A DNA stretch of 64,000 bases from Tipula vernalis (taxonomy: Eukaryota; Arthropoda; Insecta; Diptera; Tipulidae): positions 98,867,930 to 98,931,929 of the forward strand of contig OY282560.1 in the NCBI GenBank assembly GCA_958295665.1, given 5' to 3'. Below the pieces are notes generated by a model. It saw only the letters and a program-made list of their open reading frames with translations. It did not search any database and had not been told where the DNA came from. Positions 23,960 to 35,459 of the stretch are shown piece after piece. Each line of letters starts with the position of its first letter. Within the stretch, counting starts at the first letter, position 1. A program made the position numbers and the translations under genes.

Positions 23960-25325
23960 TTAGTGACGGAAAGGAAATTCTCCTCCGATTTGTAAAGAGA
24001 GTACATGTCCCACTTCAACACACCACTCGTTTACCAATCTTAGATCATATTGCATACGCTCAGCTATTGTGCTTTCAAATTTGCCTTTGAACATCAGCAC
24101 CAGATCATCAACATAGGCAATGATTGATATTCGAGAGCCACAATAACGGCGACAGTACTCCACCCTAAGGGCAGCCCTTGGTAGGTGCAATTGAGATGCT
24201 TGCTTCGCCAATCGAGGCTTTAATTCTCCTGCTTTTGAGCATGTTTATTATCCACCCGATGGTTGAGGAGTCGATACCCCTCGCTACTGCTTTTTCCCGA
24301 ATTACCTCGAAATTAGTATTATCGAAGGCATCTTGGATGTCAATGAAGGAGCATATTAGTGCCTCCTTGTTACGAAAGGTATCCTCGATTTCCGATGTTA
24401 ATTCATGCAGGGCTGTCTCCGTAGATTTGCCCACCTGATAAGCATGTTGGCTAGGATTTAGAGGACATCTTTGGATTGTATTGAGTCTGATATACAGGCC
24501 CAATATTTTTTCCATGGTTTTAAGTATAAATGATGTAAGGCTAATAGGTCTGTAGGACCTAATGTCCTCGGGGGATTTATTCCCATTTTTTGGTATGAAA
24601 ATGACTCTTACCTCCCTCCAGCATCTGGGGATGTATTCCAGACTAAACCTGGCTCTATATAATTTGATTAGGTGGGGCTCCGGTACATCCAGGCCTCGTT
24701 GAAGAAAAATAGGATAGATTCCATCCTCTCCTGGAGACTTAAAGGGACCAAATGAATTGATAGCCCAGTGCAACTCTTCAGGGGTGAAGATTTCCATCGC
24801 TCGCTTGTAGGCTCCCCTTGGGACTAGATATGAATGCACCAAGCTCATATCAGGGTCCTCCCGACCCGCAATGATGGTGCACTCCGGAAAGTGTCCCTTC
24901 ACCAGACATTCAAGAGTCTCTTCCCTTGATGTGGTTAAGGTCCTGTCCAGCCTTCTTACTGAGCCCAGAGGGTTTTTATGATCTAATGCGAGGGCTTTTT
25001 GGAGTCGGCAAGCTGCCGGAATCTCGTCTATCTTCCCGCAAAAAGTTCTCCAGCTCTCTCTTTTGCTCTTCCTCAGAGTCTCATTATACTGGGTGAGGGC
25101 AGTTCGATACGCTGCCCAGTCACCTGTTAGTTTTGCTCTGTTAAAGAGCTTACGCACTGTTTTTCTTTTAGCCTCCAGGGCGGAGGTCCACCAAGGAACA
25201 TCCCTAGTTCCTCTAACACGCACCTCAGGAGAACTTGAGTGATAGGCATCAATTATTGCCCTGGTGAGATTATCAGCAACGCTATCAAGCTCTGCAACAG
25301 AGCCGATAGGGTTCTGTAAGCCCAC
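23960..25325 (-). pseudogene. LINE ORF2, reverse transcriptase part
   Basis: The first 386-codon stretch (25325-24165) includes VRVIFIPKNGNKSPEDIRSY, RPISLTSFILKTMEKI, QHAYQVGKSTETALHEL and ICSFIDIQDAFDNTNF (RT catalytic Asp region), to SISIAPTKGCPQGAALR near 24165. A frameshift moves to the next frame, which carries IISIIAYVDDLVLMFKGKF, the Y.DD catalytic box near 24110. The order is that of non-LTR RTs of the I/R1 type. It is joined by frameshifts to the endonuclease upstream and to RNase H downstream. Confidence 0.9.
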
Positions 25326-25465
25326 TACATTGTCTTGTAGTTTATTGGTAAAGACAGCCCGGGCCGTACCTTTAGGTATTCGTACCGTAGTTTCTGTTAT
25401 TTGGGGGTTCTAATATCAAATCTTATATACCTATGATCCGACAAAGATGCTTTCCCCGATACATG

Positions 25466-26164
25466 CTAATTTTGGACTGTGCTGGAGGTACCCATGTCAG
25501 ACATAGTAAGGTCCAGCACCTCCCTTCTAATGGCATTCACAAAGGTCGGCTCGTTCCCTGTATTATTTATAACAATATTATTTGATGAACAGTATTCAAA
25601 AAGTTGCTCACCTCTTGTATTGGTGTTGGTGCTACCCCAGACTGTGCGGTGTGAATTAGCATCACAACCAATGATGAACTTCTGCCCATGAGCTGTACAG
25701 TAATTGATAAATCTCTGTACTTCTTCCGGAGGTGGGTCGTTACCGTCCCCGAGAAAATAGGCTGATGCCATATTAATTGTGACCGTGCCTCCTCTGGATA
25801 GAGGTATCTCTAATGAGACTGCAGTTAGGTCCCTGGAAATAAATTGGTTAATTGAGAAGATATTGTACGACGAACGACAGAGAATCGCTGTCCTCGTCCT
25901 TTCTACTTCTGTGTTGTAAATTAGCTTACCTGTCTTACTTGGCAAACCTTTAATTCTTTCATTGCTGGTCCACGGCTCTTGGATAAGCGCTACGAGTATG
26001 TCCCAGTTGTTTGTGTTGAAGAGGCGACTCAGCATAGATATGGTGGCCTTGGATCTATGTAGGTTGATTTGTACGCACCTTACAGACGCGTGCATACCCC
26101 CTCCGGTGGTCACCACGGGGAGGTAGCACGTACACTTGCGAACCACGATTAGGTTACCCCTCAC
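25466..26164 (-). pseudogene. LINE ORF2, apurinic-type endonuclease part
   Basis: The frame runs from ATG at 26164, though the endonuclease proper begins about residue 26 with SVRCVQINLHRSKATISML. Motifs of the exonuclease-endonuclease-phosphatase fold: NLHRSK (Asn), LIQEPW (Glu), TAILCRSS, INMASAYFLGD, IIGCDANSHRTVWGS (Asp/Asn) and REVLDLTMSD. The final SDH motif is cut by TAA at 25466-25468. In LINEs this enzyme nicks target DNA to start reverse transcription. It lies 134 bp from the element 5' end, with no ORF1 in between. Confidence 0.9.
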
Positions 26165-26311
26165 GCGTTAGGCAGGCCTCAGACAGGACTGCCTAAAACA
26201 TGACCAGAACAGCCTGCTGGAGCTTATTCTGCTGAAGGTTACGGAGCTGGTGATTACTATACAGCTTTGTTCCCCCTTCACCAGACGCCGAGACCACCTG
26301 TATTGACCTTT

Positions 26312-27090
26312 ATATATAAATTTAACGAGATTGTGTTGCAAAAACTGTTCGAAAATGACACGCAAAAAATGTACATTAATATTACGAGTAAACGAAGAGA
26401 AAATATGTAGTATCTACATTTCTTAAAAGCAATAAAAATGTACATTCAACTTGATTTAGAGAAACAACAAATTCTAGTCTACATTTACATAAGTAGATAC
26501 TTTTTCGTTTGATTTAAATATCCTACATTTAAGAATATCCGAAATGTAGATTCTACATACGCTGAATCTGCCGAATGCTAAGGCTAGTTTTGCCATTACC
26601 TTCCGCATAGGTTTTAATGCCAATAGTCCTGGTAAGATCTTAAGTTTTATAAAGCACCCAATTTATGCCTAAATATTTGTTTGAGCCTATCCCCTCTATT
26701 ATTCTTTCATAGAAGACTTAATTTTTAAATACCGAGCTGCATCACGATTCCTTAGCTTAAAATTTGTAAGAAATACAATAGTGCTCAGCAACAGCAATTA
26801 GCGCTGAAATTTTATTTTGATATACCATGCAACTACCATCAATAATTTGAACCTTTTTAACTTCTTGGTTAACATTAATTTTTTCTCTTAAACTATGGTT
26901 CCGATGAAATTTAAATTAAACCCTTACCATTTATGACCGTAATATGATGTCTGATGAGGTAATTTTTGACATGGGTAAAAAGTAAAACGCCACTCTCAAG
27001 AATTTGAAATCGCTTCAGACAGGCATATCTTTCCTTAAAATAGGATGTTTCCCAACAGTCTCATTTAGTTTGATTTCTATTCCCACATTT
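26312..27090. other. No gene recognised
   Basis: AT-rich. The first part contains several diverged copies of a TCTACATTT/GTAGATTCTACATT motif (26400-26560). No coding similarity seen. Confidence 0.55.
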
Positions 27091-27279
27091 TCATTTTCTT
27101 CTTCTTCCGGTGGCGCAACAATGTTCATACAAATAGTTCGATTCGCCGCAAGAGAGCGCCAGACAGTGACCGAGTGTGTTTAGGTCCCTTTCAACATGGT
27201 CCATCCATTGGATAGGTGGCCTCCCACGAGGTCCTACTTTCGTTGGTGTTTTCGTTGAACGGATTTTCATCGTTACCAC
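27091..27279 (-). pseudogene. LINE C-terminal fragment
   Basis: The minus frame contains GPRGRPPIQWMDHVERDLNT followed by LGHC and a degraded tail. G-R-P-x-x-x-W-x-D-x-V-x-x-D-L-x-x-L-G is typical of the end of RT proteins of RTE/CR1-like LINEs. Only about 50 codons remain. Confidence 0.55.
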
Positions 27280-28143
27280 TAAAAACTACTCTTTTAAAGA
27301 GGGTTTCCAGACTAAGGTAAAATAGCCAGATGGAAACAATCCAAGACACTAACTATTTGGCAAGTTTTAATTCTGAATGTCACTTTTTTAAAACATTTTA
27401 TTCCGAATCTAACAGGTTTTATGAGGAAAATGTTTTTTTATAAGCAGGTTAAAAATGTTAATATTCTGATCCAAAGTAAGGGTTTTATTCGCCTAGTAAG
27501 TGTTCTATTCATTTTAAACGCCTAGGCGGTTTTTGCGGGGGAAGACGGTAGGTAAAAGCCGTGTATTATTAGAGCTAACCTCTATTGGTTTTTTTTTCAA
27601 GCTCCAGCTTAAATGGTTCAGAAGTTAGGTTTTTCAATTCTATATCATTTTCTACATCAAACTGAGAATGTCCCCTCCGCATAATAATATCTCCTGTATC
27701 CTAATATAAGGAAGATACTTTTAAGTTACATTTAGAATGAATAAACGAAAACAATCGTACGGCTACTTGGCCTAACTGAAATTTAAATGTCACTACAGGG
27801 ACGTCCATCCTGTCAAAAGAGATGTTGATTCTGCAAAACTGGTCCTAAAAGAGAAACGGTCGAATTTGTTTTTAACATTCACAAATTTTTAAATTTTTTT
27901 GAAATTTTATTGCTTTTGTTGCTTAACGTGACAGTACGGAAGGAATGATAAGGGATGTGGAGTTTTGTCTTCAAAAATTGTATTTTGGATATTGGGTTTG
28001 TACTTCTGAGATAACCCAGGCTCAAGTTCATAAGAATATTAGTAGACGGATAAAAGATAGGTTTAAGTAGTAGATGGGTATTTAAGGTTATCGTACTGGT
28101 GTCTAGAAAATTCTGATTTTGGAATTCTTTATATTACCTATAC
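27280..28143. other. No gene recognised
   Basis: AT-rich and without domains. A GC-richer spot at 27520-27555 (CCTAGGCGGTTTTTGCGGGG) has no obvious partner. Confidence 0.5.
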
Positions 28144-28690
28144 ACAGGGCCGACCGTAAACCTTTTGGCGTCACAGGCAGAATATTTTTTTGCTCCCCAC
28201 TTTGATGAGAATTCTAAAAAAAAAATGTTTTTTGAAAAATGTTGGCATGCAGAACTCATTGTGATCGAGTTTCAAAATTAAAATTTCTCTTTTTCAAAAT
28301 TTACACCGCAAGGAATTTGTTTTGAGAGTTTCTCCTGAGAGTTTTCCTATGTATCCAATTTTATTTGGCCTATCCTATGTTCCAATTTTAATCTAAGAGA
28401 GATAATTTGCTTGCTTCTACTAAACGGAGTAACTGAAAAATATGTCTGATCGTGTTAAAACGGCTACCTACTTATTTTATTAGTTGGCGCTCACTCAATG
28501 CATTGGAATAGTCGTAAGTCTCTCCAAAAATGTTGGACATCGCTGATAATTAAGTTTAAGCTCGTCTTTTGCCCTACTTAGTAAATTGAAATTTGTTTAG
28601 TAATACATTATGCATATACTGTTATAATGAATTTAAAATTAATTAGTAGTATCATTTTAGCGCCCTTTGAATTTGGCGGCAGAGGTGAGC
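28144..28690. mobile_element. Possible hAT-like non-autonomous relic
   Basis: The left edge CAGGGCCGACCGTAAACC resembles hAT termini, which often begin CAGGGCCG. The right part has GCGCCCTTTGAATTTGGCGG, which resembles inner hAT ends. The two ends are not clear inverted repeats, and no 8-bp duplication was found. Confidence 0.25.
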
Positions 28691-29384
28691 ACTTACAGCC
28701 AGCACTTTTTCAATGTTTTGCGTTTTTTATTTTTTTATTTTCAAAGCAAATTATAAACAATTTGCTGTTATTTACGAATTAACTTGATATTTTCGAAATT
28801 TTTTACTATTTTGTTTTTATTAAATTATTAAAGGGATTTTCGAAATTATTTCGAAAAGTAAGGGCTAGGCTTTTGAGGTTTAAAATTAAAAGAGATTTTC
28901 ACAGTTTTGCTTATTGCTTTGGGTTGCTTGACTTTGACATTATGTTAAAAACTTTCTAACAGATCATAATTTTCCAGAAATTTCAAAATCAAAATGTTTT
29001 GAAGATACCAGATTATTTGAGCCTTATCGTTTTTTTTTTGGATCCGTGTTTTATTTGTAGGTGGCGGAGTTGATTTGTAAAAGTTGCATGGCTTCCCCTT
29101 TTTATATGTAACTTTCGAAACTATTGCAGAACTGATTTTGTGCTGTATAATGTTCCATGGTGATTAGTGCTTGATATGCTGGTTGCATGTTGTTAAGTGT
29201 TATTGAAGCTTTTTGAAAACTTTCCGAGAAGAGATTATCGTTATATATGCAAAACATATTCGAATGACCTTTCGGAAGTTTTTTACAAAAATTTGATTTC
29301 AGTGGTAGAATGTTCTGACCATCACTATTTTCGATATTCGATAGTGCTTCCTTCTTTCGGAAGGAAAGAGGTTAATTGGTGAGA
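28691..29384. other. No gene recognised
   Basis: AT-rich. Upstream of the Tc1-like fragment, but I could not recognise the expected transposase N-terminal half here. Confidence 0.45.
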
Positions 29385-29680
29385 ATTTTGTGTTGCAACA
29401 GGACAATGCGCCAATACATAAAGCCAAATCAATCACAAACTATTTGAGGAGTTCAAATGTGAACGTATTAACTTGGCCACCGCAGAGTCCAGACCTGTGG
29501 TCTTTGCTGAAATACTGTATAGCAGAGAAGGCTCCAAGGAATTTGACTCAGCTGCGAGCTTTCATCACTGAAGTCTTGTCTCAAATTAGCGCTGCGGAGT
29601 GTCAGAAGTACGCACACTCTTTACCAACCCGAATTGCGCGGATGTCAGAAAGGGAAGGCGGAAATTGCGGTTATTAATTT
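29385..29680 (+). pseudogene. Tc1-like transposase C-terminal fragment, catalytic Glu block deleted
   Basis: The frame reads NFVLQQDNAPIHKAKSITNY, then VLTWPPQSPDL joined directly to WSLLKYCIAEKAPRNL and a C-terminal helix region. In Tc1/Tc3 enzymes PPQSPDLNPIENLW holds the final Glu. Here about six residues (NPIENL) are missing, removing that Glu in frame. The DNA-binding half and first catalytic block are not seen. About 200 bp downstream, GCGAGCCAGTGTATA (29880-29894) is a plausible Tc1-type right end. Confidence 0.8.
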
Positions 29681-29895
29681 TTTTTAAAGCTATTTTTGCT
29701 GCGCATAATTGGTTGATCTCTTTTTCTACAAGTTTTCTTAATTGAAACAAGATGATTTTTTTAAAATATTTTTTTAATATTCGAATAAAATATTATTGAA
29801 TTACGGAATGTTATAATCCATGTTTTTTTATTTTGAAAACTGATTGAATAACTGAGAAAATATAAAATAAAATAGTTTTGCGAGCCAGTGTATAT

Positions 29896-30613
29896 TGAAT
29901 TTTGAAAGGCTGAATTATATTAAGAATTACTTACTGAATTCATATTGTTTTATTATATTACATTTATTTCTATGGGAAGATTCCTTGATCTATGTCAATA
30001 ATCCTAAAGCTGTTCATCATTTGCATCATTATTAAAATTATCGAATTATTCATCTAGGACTACTTCAAACGGTTTCAACTCAAAACTCTTATTAATGCAA
30101 ATATTGTGTATTAGACAATAGGCGATTATCGCAATTTTTAATTTTCAATTCCAGTGATTTTAAAAATCGCTCACCATCGTGCTTTCTTTAGTCCAAATGC
30201 ATTTCCAACTTGCTTCTAAACATGTGTAGTGTTTGAAAGGTGTGATAAGTATTCATAATTTCACTAAACTTTTGTTTTCCACTTTTAACAATAGTTAGCC
30301 GCTCATCTGGAGTTGACCCTCTAGAATTTTGTTTTTTTTTAGTTTGCGGTAGCGTTTAAGATTTGCACAATTTGTTCCTTAACATATTCCTTAAAGCCTT
30401 TAATCTCGAACTACTTTTACATCAAATGTTCAAATGCTAATTGTGGCAGCGGCCGCTGGACATCACCATTAGGTGTAATATCTTTAGCAAAACATTACAT
30501 AACTAAAGTTATTCACAAAAAACTAAAGTTATTCACAAAATTGTATCCGTCCTAGGACGGGCTGTACCCCCTAGTATCTTAATAACACAATTGATCGGAA
30601 TCATTGTTCAGCA
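29896..30613. other. No gene recognised
   Basis: AT-rich. Has a perfect tandem duplication of AACTAAAGTTATTCACAAAA (30502-30541). Confidence 0.5.
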
Positions 30614-31644
30614 CTAGAGTAGTAGTAGTCCCCTATTCTCAAACGAAGGTAAATTTTTTCTGGCTTCTAACCTTGCCCGAATGTGTCCGTCTCTTGACTC
30701 CTCGCCAAATACTTGGGAAGATGCTTCGGTTACCAATTTAACGCCTCTTTCAACCACTTGTGTGTGACAAGGAAAGTTGTCTATAAACAAAACGACAACA
30801 TTCTTCTCGCTCAACATTAGCGACAAGTGGCGGCTCAGTTACAGGAAATTCTTGCCAATTAATCCTTTCCATATAACTTGGTACTTGGAAATTTATTTTA
30901 GACACTTTAAAGAAACGGACTCCATACGGCTTCTCTAACCTAGCTTTGACCTAGCTTTCAGGATCTGTAGTCATCGCAAGTAACAAATTTTGCGGGTATG
31001 TGAAGTAAGCGTTGGTCGAAATCACTTTCTGAATTATTTCTCTGACATCAACTGGAAACTGGCGAGAAAGTTCAACCATCTTCCACAAATGTCTGGCACC
31101 ATGTTGGTACATTGGATTTTGTTTGATTTGAAACCACATGGGTGCATACACTTTTACTACGAAGCCCGCAAGAGTTTGAAAAGAATTTGATGGTTCAGTA
31201 GTCGCTAAATATAATCTCAACAGCCGGTTGGCAGTTGTTAGCCATCTAGCTTGAGATAACTTCCCTGGGCTACTGCTTGCTAAGCTTGAGCAACAATAAC
31301 CTTCACTCACAGCGCGACATATCTTATAAAGATACTGCTGATCGGAACTCAAATCTTTTATGTTGATATCCGGTAATATACTTTGAATAGGTTGAAATTG
31401 TATCACCGGGTTCTTCTCACATCAGTTGTCCTCCTATGGCTCCAGAAAAAGAATATGGACCTTTTGTGTGACCATCCAATTTTCGCACTAAATGCCGAAG
31501 TGGCAGTTCGTTTGAATGAAGGAGACATATACTCCATTGAAGAGGCTTACCGACATGGGTTTCTATTAAACGTAATACGCCCCCTTTCCACCCAGTGTTG
31601 ACATAAAAAAAAAAATTATGTGTATAATGAGAAATATCTATCAC
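30614..31644 (-). pseudogene. Relic of a conserved, uncharacterised repeat-borne gene
   Basis: Three minus-strand frames join in order. First, KPLQWSICLLHSNELPLRHL and VRKLDGHTKGPYSFSGAIGG (31540-31430). Second, LSSDQQYLYKICRAVSEGYC, SPGKLSQARWLTTANRLLRL, VVKVYAPMWFQIKQNP and GARHLWKMVELSRQFPVDVR (31406-30951). Third, NFPCHTQVVERGVKLVTEAS then QVFGEESRDGHIRARLEARK (about 30780-30640). I recall the same block order from multicopy hypothetical proteins of arthropods and other invertebrates, but know no function. Conserved Cys/His residues suggest it could be enzyme-like. Two frameshifts and a stop make this copy dead. Multicopy occurrence suggests a mobile element. Confidence 0.55.
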
Positions 31645-34244
31645 AGCTTTTGCGCACTACCGCCAGTCAAATTTAAAAAAAAAAAAAAAATCGGCCCAAC
31701 CTAGTACAAGGCTAAATTTTTTATAATATTACAACAAAATAATTAAAAATTTATAATTTTACAACATTTTGAGTTGTTTAAAAAATTTGAATGACATTTA
31801 AAAAGTTTAGTTGAGTATAAGGCACAATTGAATACTTTTAACCTAGTGACGTCTATTGAAATATTGCATGAATTACTGGGTTTTACAAAAGTTTAGTTTG
31901 AAAAGTCTTCTGAGGCACACAGCATAAGTATGGAACGCCTTCATTAGGGCCAGTTCACGTCGCCGCCGCGCGAGATAACGATCCGCCGTCCTGTCGAAAT
32001 CACATGTCGTCGGTATCCATATCATCCAGTTTAGGCCGCAAGAAGTTGCTTATCATCTGTAGTGCTCCCTGTTGACGGATATGGCAATACCAGTTTCGTT
32101 TTGAAAATAAAATTTGATAATTTGCACAAGTTATTCAACGCTTTAACCTACCATGGTAATTTGTCATACACTACATGGTCGATATACCCTAACAAATTTC
32201 GAGCATCCCTATTCAAATGGTTAAAAATAAATGATGACATTTGGGCGTATTTATTCGTATGTTTATTTTGGGCGAATGAAGTTCACATGGAAGTATAGAT
32301 GAGACAAGGAATTCGAGCGTGGAAGCAATCTAATGTTTGCTGCAGAGACCGGAGTGAAGTTTACAAGTACATAACTGTACATAAAAAATATGTAGCATGA
32401 TAATTTGTATATCGATCGCCACCCAGAATTTTTCCAGCAATATGAAAATTGTAAATCATTTGTCCATTAGGTGCCTTCCGACTATTCTAAATGGTTTATA
32501 AGTGTGGTTTCGCTTCATGCTTAGCTGAATTTAAATGCTTACGCTTTATAATTTTCTATTAAGCGTAAACAAAATAAAATTGTTTTTGTTGGCTCTCTCC
32601 TACCACCTCTAGAAATTTTGGAAGATGAGGGAAACAAAAATGGCGATATTTATAAATACCCAAGATGTTTGGTGGTCACTGGCAATATCAAAAATGGGTA
32701 GAATTTAGGCAAAAGCAGTTATTTTGTTTTTTGTTTTTCAAACCCGCATCCCAAAACCTTTACGTTCCTTTAACTGCGGATTAATTTCTCCGATTTGAAT
32801 GTCGCTTTCAAACCCAGAAGTGTTTCATTTTAGCAAATTCTACGAACAACATCACCGTATTAACATAAGTACGAGTATATACGTAAATCTTGACATTAGA
32901 ATTAATATCTTGAAAGGTTTGGGGTAATGATACTTGAAAACTTTAATAATTTTTCTACACTTTTGTGTTGAATATTTATGTATGTGTATAAAATAGATTC
33001 TTATTTATACGAAGAAAGTATTCTTATCGTTTATAGTTTGTAAAAGAATATGTAATTACTTAAAACAAGCATAAACACTTAGATTTTATTTTTGCTTTAT
33101 ATGAAATTTCACATTTTTCACGTTTAATTGTGCAGGAAGTAATTTTGTTTATGAATTCATTCGACATATGGCTGTTTAATATTTCAGAACGAATATTTTC
33201 TATTACTGTTTGATAGTATAAATTCTACAATCAAATCAAATACAATAATTGTGTGTTATAAGAGTGGTATACGCAATTAGCTATTATAGTGTATAATAAT
33301 ATATATCTGTGTAATAAACGATGAATCGATAAAATTATAATTCTACAGTACATTGTGTGTACATATACTTTCGATACAATTATTTTTAATGTATTATTTT
33401 AAATTATGTACATGACTGATCGATCAGTTTATAGTATTGTAATTATTCAATTTGGAAAATCTACCAATGAATTATGTACTTGAAATAAAAAGAATTGACG
33501 TTATTAGCTACAATTTGGTATACTTTAACTCAAAACTTTCGCGATGAATATTACGGAATCTAAATTCGAGATCTTTATTTCTGTATATAAAAATAATTAC
33601 TAGCACAGCGATGCCATTCTTATCTCTGTTATAACAAGCGAACACACTTGAGTGCTAATAGGCGAAACTTTATTCAACAAACCAGAGAAATCTGAGAATA
33701 GTCTTATAAAATAAGGATCCCAAAGCGGCCAATACAGCGTAACAACCACGAACTTCATCCTGGGTAACGTTAAAAATTGATGTAGATGCTTTGTTACTCA
33801 AATATTGAACCATTTTTGGACTTTGTCCTAAACAGCAACTAGTTCGTAAGTAAAACATTTATTTAAAATGGTATTTAATTTAAAATCGAAGATTTACAGT
33901 TGAACTTACAGCATGCTATCTCTGTATTCTTTCATGAGGTCTTTACAGATAGAGAGCATTAAATATAACTTAAGTTATTTTCTCTGATTTTGTTCGAAAA
34001 CTTTGTTTTATTCTCTATTATAGATTTAGTTATGTATTCGTGAGTAAGTGCAATAATGTATGTAATATTGTACAAAAAAGAAAATACAACTCAATATTAG
34101 GTACAGGGGGGACTCATTTTAATAGCTTTCAAAATGAGAGCTTTTTGGTGAGATCTATGTCCTTGTGCTTGAATTTCATAAACTAATCGCTTACAAATTT
34201 CAAACAAATGCAAAATGTACCAACTTTTAGGCAAAGATGATCAA
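31645..34244. other. No gene recognised
   Basis: Mostly AT-rich. A CpG-rich spot at 31950-32010 (GTCGCCGCCGCGCGAG) stands out from its surroundings but has no ORF or RNA structure that I can name. Confidence 0.5.
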
Positions 34245-34766
34245 CTAGCGCAAACAAGTATACGAAACCGGTATGACAGTCAAGGCAACAAGGCGGATCA
34301 GATAAAGTCCACCAAGCAAATAGTGTTTCAATAACTTGGTGAGATATGAACTAATTCGTACGTTTAAGTCGTCAACCGGACGAGCCCGATGAGACCTAAT
34401 GAATAAACCGGTAGAATCCCCGAGCAATGATTTTAATTCTTTATTGTTTCGTTGACTATCCGCCAGTTTTTCGTAATCGATCTCGGCGCTTGAATGGCAG
34501 CTTTCGACAAGTGGCCAGAGTTTTAGTTCGGTCACATTTTCAGTTCCCTTTACGTGTCTGATATCGGTGGTTATTTGTCTGATGTAATCGAGTTGCCTTG
34601 CTTGATGATCATTCGGTTTTTCGAGCTTTTTTGCGAAGGCAAAGGTGAACGGCTTATAAACGGTATAGATTTGGCCTCTTCTTCCTTGCAGCATGAATTT
34701 GAAATGATTGACAGCTAAACGTACTGTAGCGAAGTTGTGCCTTGTCGAATTTGGAAGCGTAGACAT
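34245..34766 (-). pseudogene. Ty3/gypsy RNase H fragment
   Basis: Reads LAVNHFKFMLQGRRGQIYTV, then YKPFTFAFAKKLEKPNDHQA, RQLDYIRQITTDIRHVKGTE and NVTELKLWPLVES, then IDYEKLADSQRNNKELKSLL. This is the C-terminal half of gypsy RNase H and the connection to integrase. The motif normally TDHKPL is VYKPF, so the catalytic Asp is lost, and the A.DALSR motif is degraded. It resembles the 61.9-62.7 kb element in wording and strand but is a separate copy. The upstream 34.77-34.96 kb may be more of the same element. Confidence 0.85.
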
Positions 34767-35122
34767 AAAGCGAATGTGTTGCCTTTTTTTATGGATGAGC
34801 TAGTAAATCAGCGTTGGGCAAATCAAGTTTGCACTTTCCGCTTCGTCTGTCCATTTGAGCAGCGTTCGATCGTATTTCTTGTTCCGGAATCGTCTCGAGA
34901 AATCTGGCTTGCATTTTGATTGTGTTTGGCATCAACTTGCGTTAGAGAAAAAAAAAATTGAAATTGTTTATTTCTTGGGGCCACTGGAGATTTTAGGCAA
35001 AATTAAGTTTCATCTTGTGTAGTGAGAGTGTACATCTTTCAACAGTGTATCTAATAAAATTAAAATTGTTCAAATAAAATAAGCCTCAAATAACTTCTAA
35101 CATTCATTTCCAATTTTCATCT

Positions 35123-35192
35123 ATGTCATCGATGACATGTCATCGATGACATGTCATCGATGACATGTCATCTATGACATGTCATCTATGAC
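35123..35192. repeat. Five tandem 14-bp palindromic units
   Basis: Unit ATGTCATCGATGAC repeated three times, then ATGTCATCTATGAC twice. GTCATCGATGAC is its own reverse complement, so the array can form multiple cruciform pairings. It touches the left inverted repeat of the MITE at 35194. Confidence 0.95.
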
Positions 35193-35193
35193 A

Positions 35194-35446
35194 AAAAACG
35201 CTAATGTGTAGTGCATTTAACATATGTAAATACACATTTTAAGCTATTATAGCAATAAATAATTACAATTATTGCTTATTTTTTAATTACACTTGATAAA
35301 CCCATCAATCTATCGAGTAATGACGTCAATGACGCGTGTAATGACGTCACCCAGAAATAAGAAAATATTGATGAAATAACTGATGGAGGAAATTTGTAAA
35401 CTTAAAATGTGTATTTATGTTACATACACTACATATTGCCGTTTTT
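35194..35446. mobile_element. MITE-like element with ~48-bp inverted ends
   Basis: Left arm 35194-35243 (AAAAACGCTAATGTGTAGTG...) pairs with right arm 35401-35446 at about 85 percent. No ORF lies between them. The core has two TGACGTCA palindromes (35321-35328 and 35342-35349). The family is unknown, and the target duplication is masked by the adjoining tandem array. Confidence 0.7.
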
Positions 35447-35459
35447 CGAGTTCTAGTGC

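Larger units (their letters stand above)
22466..26298 (-). mobile_element. LINE with poly-A tail and target duplication, lacking ORF1
   Basis: TGTATTGACCTTT occurs at 22453-22465 and again at 26299-26311, bracketing the element as a target-site duplication (10-13 bp, since the last Ts merge with the tail). On the minus strand the order is a 134-bp leader shared with the LINEs at 12.7 and 52.7 kb, then endonuclease, RT, RNase H, zinc knuckle and a poly-A tail (T run 22462-22480). The leader joins the endonuclease ORF directly: there is no ORF1, although both ends are intact. Classed as I/LOA/R1 group from endonuclease, RT and RNase H content. Confidence 0.92.

Noticed and set aside
35123..35192. 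CRISPR-like array
   Set aside because: Units are head-to-tail without spacers, and the DNA is clearly eukaryotic.
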